Source of the DNA: a virus
Length of the DNA stretch: 28,099 nucleotides
Virus record (IMG/VR): IMGVR_UViG_3300001831_000164
Span: 1 to 28,099 of that record
Strand: one strand, 5' to 3'
Shown: positions 18,838 to 25,459 of the stretch, piece after piece
How the letters are laid out: each line of letters starts with the position of its first letter
Position numbering within the stretch: position 1 is the stretch's first letter
Program-made: the position numbers and the translations under genes
The notes under the pieces: model-generated
What the model saw: the letters and a program-made list of their open reading frames with translations, nothing else
Databases searched by the model: none
Told to the model about the DNA's origin: nothing

Positions 18838-20340
18838 ATGCTCAATCCATTTTTTCAACAGGGTTCTAAAACAGAGCAAAGTCTTGTTCAAGACTTAATC
18901 AACGAACAGTTGAGGATGTATGGCGTTGAGGTATATTACCTACCAAGAATATATGCAAATACAAATACAGTAATCAGAGAGGTTATCCAATCTGAGTTTA
19001 CAAATGCATATCCACTAGAGGCATACGTTGACAGTTATGAAGGATATGGTGGACAAGGAACAATCCTTTCCAAGTTTGGTATTCAAGAGTTGGATGATTT
19101 GACTCTTATTATTTCTCAAGAAAGATATTCAAATTATATTACACCTTTGGCTAAAAATATTATTAATATTGAATTAGAAACCAGACCAAAGGAAGGTGAC
19201 CTGATTTATTTCCCATTGGGAGACAGATTATTTGAAATTAAGTATGTTGAGCACGAACAACCATTCTATCAACTACAAAAAAATTATGTCTACACACTGA
19301 GATGCTCACTCTTCAGATATGAAGATGAAGTTATTGATACTAATGTTGATGAGATTGATAATGAGATTGAACAACTTGGTTACATTCAGACACTTACTTT
19401 AGTTGGAACAGGAAGAACTGCTAGAGCAGTTGCAACATTCTGTGGGGATGGTGCAGTTACTAGAGTCCATATTACTAATATGGGTAGTGGATATACAAAA
19501 CAACCTATCATTGGATTCTCTTCAGCACCTGCAGGAGGAGTAACAGCTGTTGGTATTGCATCCATCACCACAAGTTACATTGGTTGTGGAGGTTTCAGCA
19601 ATAGTGGAAAGATTGAGGCTATCAATCTCATCAATCCTGGATGCGGATATACTGTTCCCCCTTGGATCACAATTCAAACACGTGATGGTGATACAGGAGT
19701 TGGTGCTGCTGCAACTGCAAGTATTGAGACAACTACAGGATCAGGTTCAATCAGTGGCATCATTACAGTCACAGATGGTGGTGCAGGATATACCACGAAT
19801 CCAAGGGTTACATTTGATGCACCAATTCCAAATTACCCAACATTTGATGTCGATTATAACAGCTTTGACCAAACAAATTATACATTTGACAACAGAGGTC
19901 CTGTAGGATTCTCAAGTGCTTATGGTATTGGTATTATCAATACTGCTGGTATTGTAACTGCTGTTTATGTAAGTTATGCAGGTGCTGGATATGCACTCAC
20001 TTCAAGACCTGCTGTCATCATTGATCCGCCAACAGGAATTGGAGCAACAATTGGTATTGGAACCTTCATCTTCAATGAAATTGTAACTGGTCAAACTTCT
20101 GGCACAACTGCAAGAGTTAAGAAGTGGACTGCATCTACAAATCAACTTGAGATTTCTATTGTTGATGGAACATTTACTCCAGGAGAAATCATTGGTGGTC
20201 AAGAGTCTGGAGCATACTACACTATAAGAGTACAAAATACGGATGATCTTGTAAGTGGATTTGCAGATAATGATACTATTGAGACTGAAGCAGATTCAAT
20301 CATAGACTTTAGTGAAACTAATCCTTTTGGAATGCCTTAA
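18838..20340 (+). CDS. 14: Neck protein gp14 with a large internal insertion
   Basis: The first ~175 residues match T4 gp14: EQLRMYGVEVYYLPR near residues 22-36, SYEGYGGQGTILSKFGIQ near 65-82 and RPKEGDLIYFPLGDRLFEI near 115-133, followed by FYQL. The last residues (SETNPFGMP) resemble the T4 end (ESSPFDNDFMD). Between them lies about 280 residues absent from T4 gp14, which has 256 residues against 500 here. The insert holds four GxGYT repeats near residues 215, 268, 315 and 382, then two GE/GQ-x-SGA repeats near 413 and 447. Thus the neck fold seems kept while a repetitive beta-rich appendage was inserted before a conserved tail. Such an appendage at the neck could serve as a collar or whisker decoration; this is inferred. 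It starts four bases after gp13 with a weak AGG at 18827-18829. Confidence 0.93.
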   Translation: MLNPFFQQGSKTEQSLVQDLINEQLRMYGVEVYYLPRIYANTNTVIREVIQSEFTNAYPLEAYVDSYEGYGGQGTILSKFGIQELDDLTLIISQERYSNYITPLAKNIINIELETRPKEGDLIYFPLGDRLFEIKYVEHEQPFYQLQKNYVYTLRCSLFRYEDEVIDTNVDEIDNEIEQLGYIQTLTLVGTGRTARAVATFCGDGAVTRVHITNMGSGYTKQPIIGFSSAPAGGVTAVGIASITTSYIGCGGFSNSGKIEAINLINPGCGYTVPPWITIQTRDGDTGVGAAATASIETTTGSGSISGIITVTDGGAGYTTNPRVTFDAPIPNYPTFDVDYNSFDQTNYTFDNRGPVGFSSAYGIGIINTAGIVTAVYVSYAGAGYALTSRPAVIIDPPTGIGATIGIGTFIFNEIVTGQTSGTTARVKKWTASTNQLEISIVDGTFTPGEIIGGQESGAYYTIRVQNTDDLVSGFADNDTIETEADSIIDFSETNPFGMP

Positions 20341-20355
20341 ATAGTTTGTTAAATA
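20336..20355 (+). promoter_or_regulatory. Two overlapping variant late-promoter elements before gp15
   Basis: CTTAAATA (20336-20343) overlaps the TAA stop of gp14, and GTTAAATA (20348-20355) follows. Each differs from TATAAATA at two positions. They lie 25-44 bases before the gp15 ATG. The leader also allows GTTTGT (20344-20349) to pair with ACAAAC (20364-20369). Confidence 0.4.
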
Positions 20356-20379
20356 GTAGATATACAAACAACTAGAGTA

Positions 20380-21381
20380 ATGTTTGAGTATTTTTATAAC
20401 GAGATCTTCAGATCTGTAATTATTGGATTTGGTTCTCTCTTCAATGGAATCGAAATTAAGCACAAGGATGCTAGTGATGACACTTTTAGTGTAATCCAGG
20501 TTCCTCTTGCTTATGGACCAACTCAGAAGTTTCTTGCAAGAATGAAGCAAGAGGCAGATCTGAATAAACCAATTCAAATGACGTTGCCAAGAATGTCATT
20601 TGAATTTATTGGTCTTACTTATGATCCAACTCGTAAGTCTACTCAAATACAAACTATTATCAATCAGACTCCTGATGGTGCAAATTTGAAGAGGAACTAC
20701 ATGCCAGTTCCTTATAATATGGCATTCAAACTTTCAATCATGACAAAGTTGAATGATGATATGCTTCAAATTATTGAGCAGATTCTTCCATACTTTCAAC
20801 CATCATATAGTCTTCCCATTAATTTTCTTGGCAACTTAAAAGAAAAAAGAGATGTTGCCATCCAATTAGATTCTATTGAAATGGATGATGATTATGAAGG
20901 CAACTTTGATACAAGAAGAGCACTTATTTATACCCTAAACTTTACTGCAAAAGTTCACCTGTTTGGTCCTATTGCAGATGTTACTGGAGATATCATCAAG
21001 AAGGTATCTGTTGGTTACATTGCTGGTTCAAGAGGAACACAAGCAGCTGCAAGAGATCTTACATATCAAGTTACTCCAAGAGCAACTAAAGATTACAATG
21101 GCAGTGTTGTCACAACATTGGCACAAAATGTCAATCTTGTTGAAACCGTTCTTGATGTTGCAGATGGAACTGCAGTTACAGCACAGACATACATCTATGT
21201 TGGTCAAGAAGAAATGTATGTTGAATCAGTAACTGGCAATAAGATCACTGTTAGAAGAGCACAAGATAACACCACACCACAAAATCATGTTCTTGGTGCT
21301 GCAGTGAATAGCATTACTGCAGCAGATGATGCTCTTATCGAGTTTGGTGATGATTTTGGTTTCAATGGAAGTGTTTTCTGA
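20380..21381 (+). CDS. 15: Tail sheath stabiliser and completion protein gp15, C-terminally extended
   Basis: Recognised as T4 gp15. It starts MFEYFYNEIFRS (T4: MFGYFYNSSFRR) and has LPRMSFEFIGLTYDP near residues 69-83 and the hallmark DDMLQIIEQILPYFQP near 126-141 (T4: DDMFQIVEQILPYFQP), then KRDVAIQL. The T4 end region (VPRDIDPEDWDGTVKQTF) is matched by TPRATKDYNGSVVTTL near residues 232-247. The protein then continues for ~85 more residues, to 333 against 272 in T4. This extension contains a module (VGQEEMYVESV, ITVRRAQDNT, NHV) that recurs in both giant proteins of the window. In T4, gp15 caps the tail tube and sheath as a hexamer and contacts the neck. The extension could reach neck or collar components; that is inference. 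Confidence 0.95.
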   Translation: MFEYFYNEIFRSVIIGFGSLFNGIEIKHKDASDDTFSVIQVPLAYGPTQKFLARMKQEADLNKPIQMTLPRMSFEFIGLTYDPTRKSTQIQTIINQTPDGANLKRNYMPVPYNMAFKLSIMTKLNDDMLQIIEQILPYFQPSYSLPINFLGNLKEKRDVAIQLDSIEMDDDYEGNFDTRRALIYTLNFTAKVHLFGPIADVTGDIIKKVSVGYIAGSRGTQAAARDLTYQVTPRATKDYNGSVVTTLAQNVNLVETVLDVADGTAVTAQTYIYVGQEEMYVESVTGNKITVRRAQDNTTPQNHVLGAAVNSITAADDALIEFGDDFGFNGSVF

Positions 21382-21383
21382 GG
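21380..21383 (+). promoter_or_regulatory. Shine-Dalgarno for gp16, overlapping the gp15 stop
   Basis: GAGG shares two bases with the TGA stop of gp15 (21379-21381) and sits seven bases before the gp16 ATG. It is one of the few well-placed ribosome binding sites in the window and supports translational coupling of gp15 and gp16. Confidence 0.6.
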
Positions 21384-21390
21384 TTGACTT

Positions 21391-21819
21391 ATGTCTGACA
21401 AGTTTGATAAACTAAATGAAACATTTGATATTCAACCAACAGAGGTTGAAGTGGAGGTCCAAAAGCATGATATCGAGAATAAGATTGAAAAAGTCAGGTC
21501 AAGTAGTGAGGACATTCGTAAGGACTATGAGTATACCAGGGGTAATCTATATTCGATCATTGAGAAAGGTCAAGAAGCAATTAATGGCATCTTAGAACTT
21601 GCACAAGAAAGTGAAATGCCCAGAGCATATGAAGTTGCAGGTCAACTTATCAAAAATGTCTCTGATGCAACTGACAAATTGATGGATCTTCAGAAGAAGT
21701 TGAAGGATGTCAATGAAGAGAAAGAAGTCAAGGGTCCAACAACAGTAAACAATGCACTATTTGTTGGATCAACTGCTGAACTTCAGAAACTTCTCAAAAA
21801 ATCAGCCACAGACACATAA
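21391..21819 (+). CDS. 16: Terminase small subunit gp16
   Basis: The 142-residue protein matches the core of T4 gp16 (164 residues). The helical segment DYEYTRGNLYSIIEKGQEAI near residues 45-64 corresponds to [20 protein letters not shown] in T4. The second segment PRAYEVAGQLIKNVSDATDK near 76-95 corresponds to [20 protein letters not shown]. The end NALFVGSTAELQKLLKK near 121-137 corresponds to ATVFMGSPTELMDEV. In T4, gp16 oligomerises as a ring, recognises replicated concatemeric DNA and regulates the gp17 motor-nuclease. It follows gp15 by nine bases with a GAGG site. Unlike T4, where gene 17 overlaps gene 16, the next genes here encode virion or fibre proteins and no gp17 is present in the window. 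Confidence 0.93.
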   Translation: MSDKFDKLNETFDIQPTEVEVEVQKHDIENKIEKVRSSSEDIRKDYEYTRGNLYSIIEKGQEAINGILELAQESEMPRAYEVAGQLIKNVSDATDKLMDLQKKLKDVNEEKEVKGPTTVNNALFVGSTAELQKLLKKSATDT

Positions 21820-21822
21820 ATA
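21815..21822 (+). promoter_or_regulatory. T4-type late promoter overlapping the gp16 stop
   Basis: CATAAATA, one mismatch from TATAAATA, contains the gp16 TAA stop (21817-21819) and lies 12 bases before the ATG at 21835, a spacing that would give a very short leader. Confidence 0.55.
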
Positions 21823-21834
21823 GTTAAAAAAACA

Positions 21835-22167
21835 ATGGCAGTACCAGCAGTCAATATTACAATTGAACAAGGAGCAGATTTTGCTTCAACCTTTACAATT
21901 ACAAACTCTGACGGATCTGCATACAATCTTTTAAACAATTCTGCTGTTGCTAAATTAAAAAAATTTCCAGGATCAGAAACATCATATTCTTTCAGTACAT
22001 CTATTACAGTAAGTACAGGTAAAATTTCATTAACAATGACAGATAGTGTAACTAGCACTATTCCTGCAGGAAGATATTACTATGATATATTGTTAACAAA
22101 TGATACTACCGGATTAAAGACAAGAGTCATTGAAGGTATGGCATTTGTTTCTGCTGCCATTTCATAA
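21835..22167 (+). CDS. Small beta-sandwich virion-type protein
   Basis: The 110-residue protein has the layout of small phage beta-sandwich proteins of the type found at the N terminus of baseplate upper or fibre proteins. It has a GADFASTFTITNSDGSAYNL segment near residues 13-32, a strand-rich middle, a TGKISLTMTDSVTS segment near 61-74, then IPAGRYYYDILL near 75-86 and an acidic RVIEGMAFVS end. The 'PAGrYyYDl...EG' end pattern is common in such proteins. I cannot name a T4 homologue. It starts ATGGC after an A-rich leader, with a late promoter element close upstream, and opens the fibre island. It is likely a minor virion protein or fibre adaptor. Recognition is by pattern only. Confidence 0.75.
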   Translation: MAVPAVNITIEQGADFASTFTITNSDGSAYNLLNNSAVAKLKKFPGSETSYSFSTSITVSTGKISLTMTDSVTSTIPAGRYYYDILLTNDTTGLKTRVIEGMAFVSAAIS

Positions 22168-22170
22168 ATA
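22163..22170 (+). promoter_or_regulatory. T4-type late promoter overlapping a stop codon
   Basis: CATAAATA contains the TAA stop (22165-22167) of the preceding gene and lies 20 bases before the ATG at 22191. It is the same eight bases, in the same relation to a stop codon, as the site at 21815-21822. Confidence 0.6.
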
Positions 22171-22190
22171 ATCGAAAGTGCCTTAAAAAA

Positions 22191-22481
22191 ATGGCAGACT
22201 TTCGAATAAAATTAAATCGAGCAAACAACTACACAGTAACTCAGGAGAAAACCGTTGTGGCAGAGTTTCTTTCTGATTTAGCAGATGTTTCTGTTTCCGA
22301 TTTGCCTTCAAAAGATAATTATGTATTGACATATAATGCATCATTACAAAAATATGAGTTAGTCCCTGCAGATAAAGTTCTTGAAAACTCTGCATCTGAT
22401 TCTGACATTCCCGAGACTTTTGTTAACCAACTTCAAGTAGAACTTGATAATGAAATTGATGTTGACGGTGGTGGATTTTAA
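22191..22481 (+). CDS. Small fibre-associated protein, function unknown
   Basis: The 96-residue protein carries, near residues 28-60, a segment of the kind 'LxDVSvsd...DNYVLTYNaxxxxYELVPaDkVL'. This is common in phage fibre proteins, where it precedes a distal domain. The C terminus is acidic and ends DVDGGGF. It lies between two genes for virion-type proteins, with its own late promoter element and a second one right after it. It starts ATGGC after seven A residues and has no Shine-Dalgarno. There is no recognisable T4 counterpart. It could be a small virion protein or a detached piece of a longer fibre; a virion role is inferred from motif and context. Confidence 0.7.
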   Translation: MADFRIKLNRANNYTVTQEKTVVAEFLSDLADVSVSDLPSKDNYVLTYNASLQKYELVPADKVLENSASDSDIPETFVNQLQVELDNEIDVDGGGF

Positions 22482-22483
22482 AT

Positions 22484-22491
22484 TATAAATA
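22484..22491 (+). promoter_or_regulatory. T4-type late promoter before the PKD fibre gene
   Basis: A perfect TATAAATA starts three bases after the TAA stop at 22479-22481 and lies 21 bases before the ATG at 22513. Confidence 0.7.
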
Positions 22492-22493
22492 TT

Positions 22494-22509
22494 AAAAAGT
22501 CAACTTTTT
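22494..22509 (+). other. Leader hairpin between late promoter and PKD fibre gene
   Basis: AAAAAG and CTTTTT pair around the loop TCAA (T and A closing bases could also pair). The hairpin lies between the TATAAATA element and the ATG at 22513, so it would form at or near the 5' end of the late transcript. The stem is AT-rich and weak. Confidence 0.4.
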
Positions 22510-22512
22510 CAT

Positions 22513-25458
22513 ATGACTGCACCAGTAATTCAGTTTAAAAGGGGTGCTTTTGTAGATCTGCCCGGATTGAGGCAGGGTGAACCGGGATTCACTACTGATA
22601 AGTACGATTTTTATGTTGGACTTACATCAGAAACTTCGACTAATCAGTTCTTTGGATCTGGTCGCTATTGGGGTAGAGAAGACGGTACTAACGCTCTAAC
22701 CTTCAAATTAGTCGATAAAGACGGATCCAATAGCATCAACCTCAAATCCCCGAATACTTTATCGGGAATCACAACATACACTTTTCCAGGTTCACCAACA
22801 GCAAATAAGATTTTGCTAACAGATGGAGATGGAAATCTGTCTTGGACAGATACTATTTCTTCTGATATAACCATCAGTGGCATTTTGACTGCTACTGGTG
22901 GTTTTAATATTGGTATTAATTCTGGCGGATCTGCGATTACAACTGGACCAGTAAAAAATCTTAATTTTATCGGGGCTGGAAACACTTTCTACTACAATCC
23001 ATCAACAGATACTGTTGATATTTCCATTTCTGGAGAAGGTAGCAGTTTAACTCTTGGTTCAGCAACAGATGGGGACTTGGTAACTCCTGGAGCACTCAAT
23101 ACTTTTACAAGCTCAACAAGGATTGTTGATAGTATTGATGATTTAAATGAGTTAGCACTCAATATAATGAAGAACACTGCAGTGTCTGGTCTTGATTTTT
23201 CAACATCACCAACTGCTGGAGGATCTCCATTTTCAGTTACGCTTACTACCTCCGCCACCGGTAATCCAAATAGTTACATTATTGATTGGGGAGACGGAAC
23301 TACTGAGACAACTTCAGATTCAACTCCAAGTCACACCTATACTGAGAATAATGGCGGACAGTTTACCATCGCAATAACTGCTCTTAACACTTCTGGTGCT
23401 GGTGCGGGAAGTTCATTCTCAACTACAAAAACAAATTATATTACAGTATATACACCAGATCCATCTGTTAGTTTTGCACTTTACAGAGCTAGCAGTGGTG
23501 GAAGTGCATTGAGTGGAAACGACCTTTATGTTGTTGAAGGTCAATCCCTTTACATGGACAACAACACAACAAATACTTCTGTTGGTGCTGGTGTCACTTA
23601 TACCATAAATTGGGGAGACGGGTCATCAAATGATGAGATCTCAAGTGATACTGTTGGTGGTGGTGCGAGTACAACTGCTGCAAGACTCCAACATACCTGG
23701 GCTCAGGGAACCAACAGTTCTACAAGCAGAGATACATTAACGCTGACACTAAACAGTCACAGCACAGCAAATCCATCTTCAATCCCAGCAACTGGAACAG
23801 TAACTCTCAAAGTTTACGATGATGCTCCAACTGCTCCTGATGGATTAAGCAGCAAAACACTCTCCAACGTTTCTAGCACAGGAACATCACCAAAACTTGC
23901 TTCTGGATTTACCGACAATACTGGTGGTGCAACATTAAGTGCTGGAGATAATGTAAACAGATTAACTTCTGGAACGGCAACTGCTGGACCAATTACAACC
24001 TTTGCATATGACGCCGACAATGGAACTCTTACAGCAAATGTAAATGGTTCCTCTGATGGATCGAGAGCATTGACCAGTGGTAATGACTCTGGAACTTATA
24101 CAAGTTTGGTTATTGACTCGGAAAGTGATTATCAATTACTCAACTCTGGTGGTTCGAGCACAACATTTGCTAACAGCATTTATCATCCAGGTCTCTATAA
24201 GGGATTCAAAGCGAGAGTGGCAAAGTCAGTTGCTGGATTGTCTACTGGTGTGAACAGTATGCAACTGTCACACAGCACTACAGGAAATACAAACACAGTT
24301 GAATTTGTAAAAGATGATCTAACAGCAACTCCAACAGTTGACATTTCGAGTGCTACATTAACTGAAAATACTGCAGGTACGTATAGATACGTTTCTGGAA
24401 TTCCATACTACAATACAGGATCTCCAAATTTAACATTATCTGGAGTAACAGTCACCAACTTAGTTGGACAATGTTACACAAACCAAAGTGACATTGTTGA
24501 AGTTGATGATGGAACAAATCAAGAGAGCACATCAGCCAACGCAATCACCAATAGTGGTTACACTTACTCTCAGATTGATGGCGCTTCGTCAATGTTAAGT
24601 GGAAGTATTCCAGTTGTAAATACTGGAACATCAAGTGCTTATGCGATTGGTGATCTGACTGTGCCGATCACTAGTTCTAGTGTAAGAACTGTAAGTAGAG
24701 TGATGGTTCGTGCTAAGAACGTAAATGGAACAAGTTCTTACACAAGCGATATTGCAACTAATGTTCAAGTTCATACCGCATCCCAAAGTGGTATTAGTGA
24801 AGTTGGAATTGCTGTTGCTGATGCTCTAGGTGCTACTTTTGATGATGATGGTGTAAGGGTATTTAATTTTGCCTCAGCAACAACGGATACTCCTTCCTTC
24901 AATGGATCAACAAACTTCTACACAAACAACCTTTATACAGAATCTTCTGATCCAGGCATTTCAACCACAAGAGAAGCCACAGTAAGAATCGGCAAAATCA
25001 TACATGATGAAACCGATTATTCTTCTGGTTATCTCCCTGCTGGACCAGATCTTTCGTCTGGTAGAAGTGGAGATCAATACTTTACTTTTGCCTTCAGAAG
25101 AACTTCGACCGCAAACTTCGATATCAATATTACAAGTGGTGGTATTGCTGGTCTTTGGATTGCTGCTCCAGGATCCAATATTGATACTACAAGTGGATTG
25201 AATGGTTGGTTGAGAGCAGATACTGCTTATGCTGGTGCTGGTACACCAGGAAGTGGATCGGGTGGTAACGGAAGTGATGGATGTGCATACAACAGTTCGG
25301 ATAGGATTGTTGCTTCCACTTCATTGAGTGGTGGTTATACAATGACTCTTGGTGAAGAAAACATGAGTAATGCAACAGGAAATGTTGTGTTAGTTAGAAT
25401 CGCTCTAACATCAGGTCAATCTGTAACAGCACTTAGCATTGGGGAGGCAGTAGTCTAA
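22513..25458 (+). CDS. PKD-domain tail fibre / adhesin
   Basis: The 981-residue protein begins with IQFKRGAFVDLPGLRQGEPG (residues 6-25) followed by FTTD, the pattern of the N-terminal beta-prism part of Mtd-like receptor-binding proteins. It then carries the fibre tag SGILTATGGF near 121-130. Two PKD-like Ig folds follow, each marked by WGDG: near residues 259-262, with SHTYTENNGGQFTIAITALN downstream, and near 367-370, with LQHTW downstream. A long Ser/Thr/Gly-rich middle leads to a distinctive C-terminal region from about residue 855. This region has YFTFAFRR, GGIAGLWIAAPG, TSGLNGWL, a Gly/Ser-rich loop (GSGSGGNGSDGCAYN) and TMTLGEENMSNATGNVVLV, and is a plausible receptor-binding tip. PKD folds typically act as stalks or carbohydrate-binding spacers in surface proteins. 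CpG and CGN codons are clearly more frequent than in the genes before it. A host-recognition role is inferred. Confidence 0.85.
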   Translation: MTAPVIQFKRGAFVDLPGLRQGEPGFTTDKYDFYVGLTSETSTNQFFGSGRYWGREDGTNALTFKLVDKDGSNSINLKSPNTLSGITTYTFPGSPTANKILLTDGDGNLSWTDTISSDITISGILTATGGFNIGINSGGSAITTGPVKNLNFIGAGNTFYYNPSTDTVDISISGEGSSLTLGSATDGDLVTPGALNTFTSSTRIVDSIDDLNELALNIMKNTAVSGLDFSTSPTAGGSPFSVTLTTSATGNPNSYIIDWGDGTTETTSDSTPSHTYTENNGGQFTIAITALNTSGAGAGSSFSTTKTNYITVYTPDPSVSFALYRASSGGSALSGNDLYVVEGQSLYMDNNTTNTSVGAGVTYTINWGDGSSNDEISSDTVGGGASTTAARLQHTWAQGTNSSTSRDTLTLTLNSHSTANPSSIPATGTVTLKVYDDAPTAPDGLSSKTLSNVSSTGTSPKLASGFTDNTGGATLSAGDNVNRLTSGTATAGPITTFAYDADNGTLTANVNGSSDGSRALTSGNDSGTYTSLVIDSESDYQLLNSGGSSTTFANSIYHPGLYKGFKARVAKSVAGLSTGVNSMQLSHSTTGNTNTVEFVKDDLTATPTVDISSATLTENTAGTYRYVSGIPYYNTGSPNLTLSGVTVTNLVGQCYTNQSDIVEVDDGTNQESTSANAITNSGYTYSQIDGASSMLSGSIPVVNTGTSSAYAIGDLTVPITSSSVRTVSRVMVRAKNVNGTSSYTSDIATNVQVHTASQSGISEVGIAVADALGATFDDDGVRVFNFASATTDTPSFNGSTNFYTNNLYTESSDPGISTTREATVRIGKIIHDETDYSSGYLPAGPDLSSGRSGDQYFTFAFRRTSTANFDINITSGGIAGLWIAAPGSNIDTTSGLNGWLRADTAYAGAGTPGSGSGGNGSDGCAYNSSDRIVASTSLSGGYTMTLGEENMSNATGNVVLVRIALTSGQSVTALSIGEAVV
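25441..25447 (+). promoter_or_regulatory. Shine-Dalgarno for the 532-residue fibre gene, inside the preceding gene
   Basis: GGGGAGG lies in the last codons of the PKD fibre gene, 12 bases before the ATG at 25460. It is the strongest purine-rich site in the window and explains how the next gene can start one base after the previous stop. Confidence 0.5.
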
Positions 25459-25459
25459 A

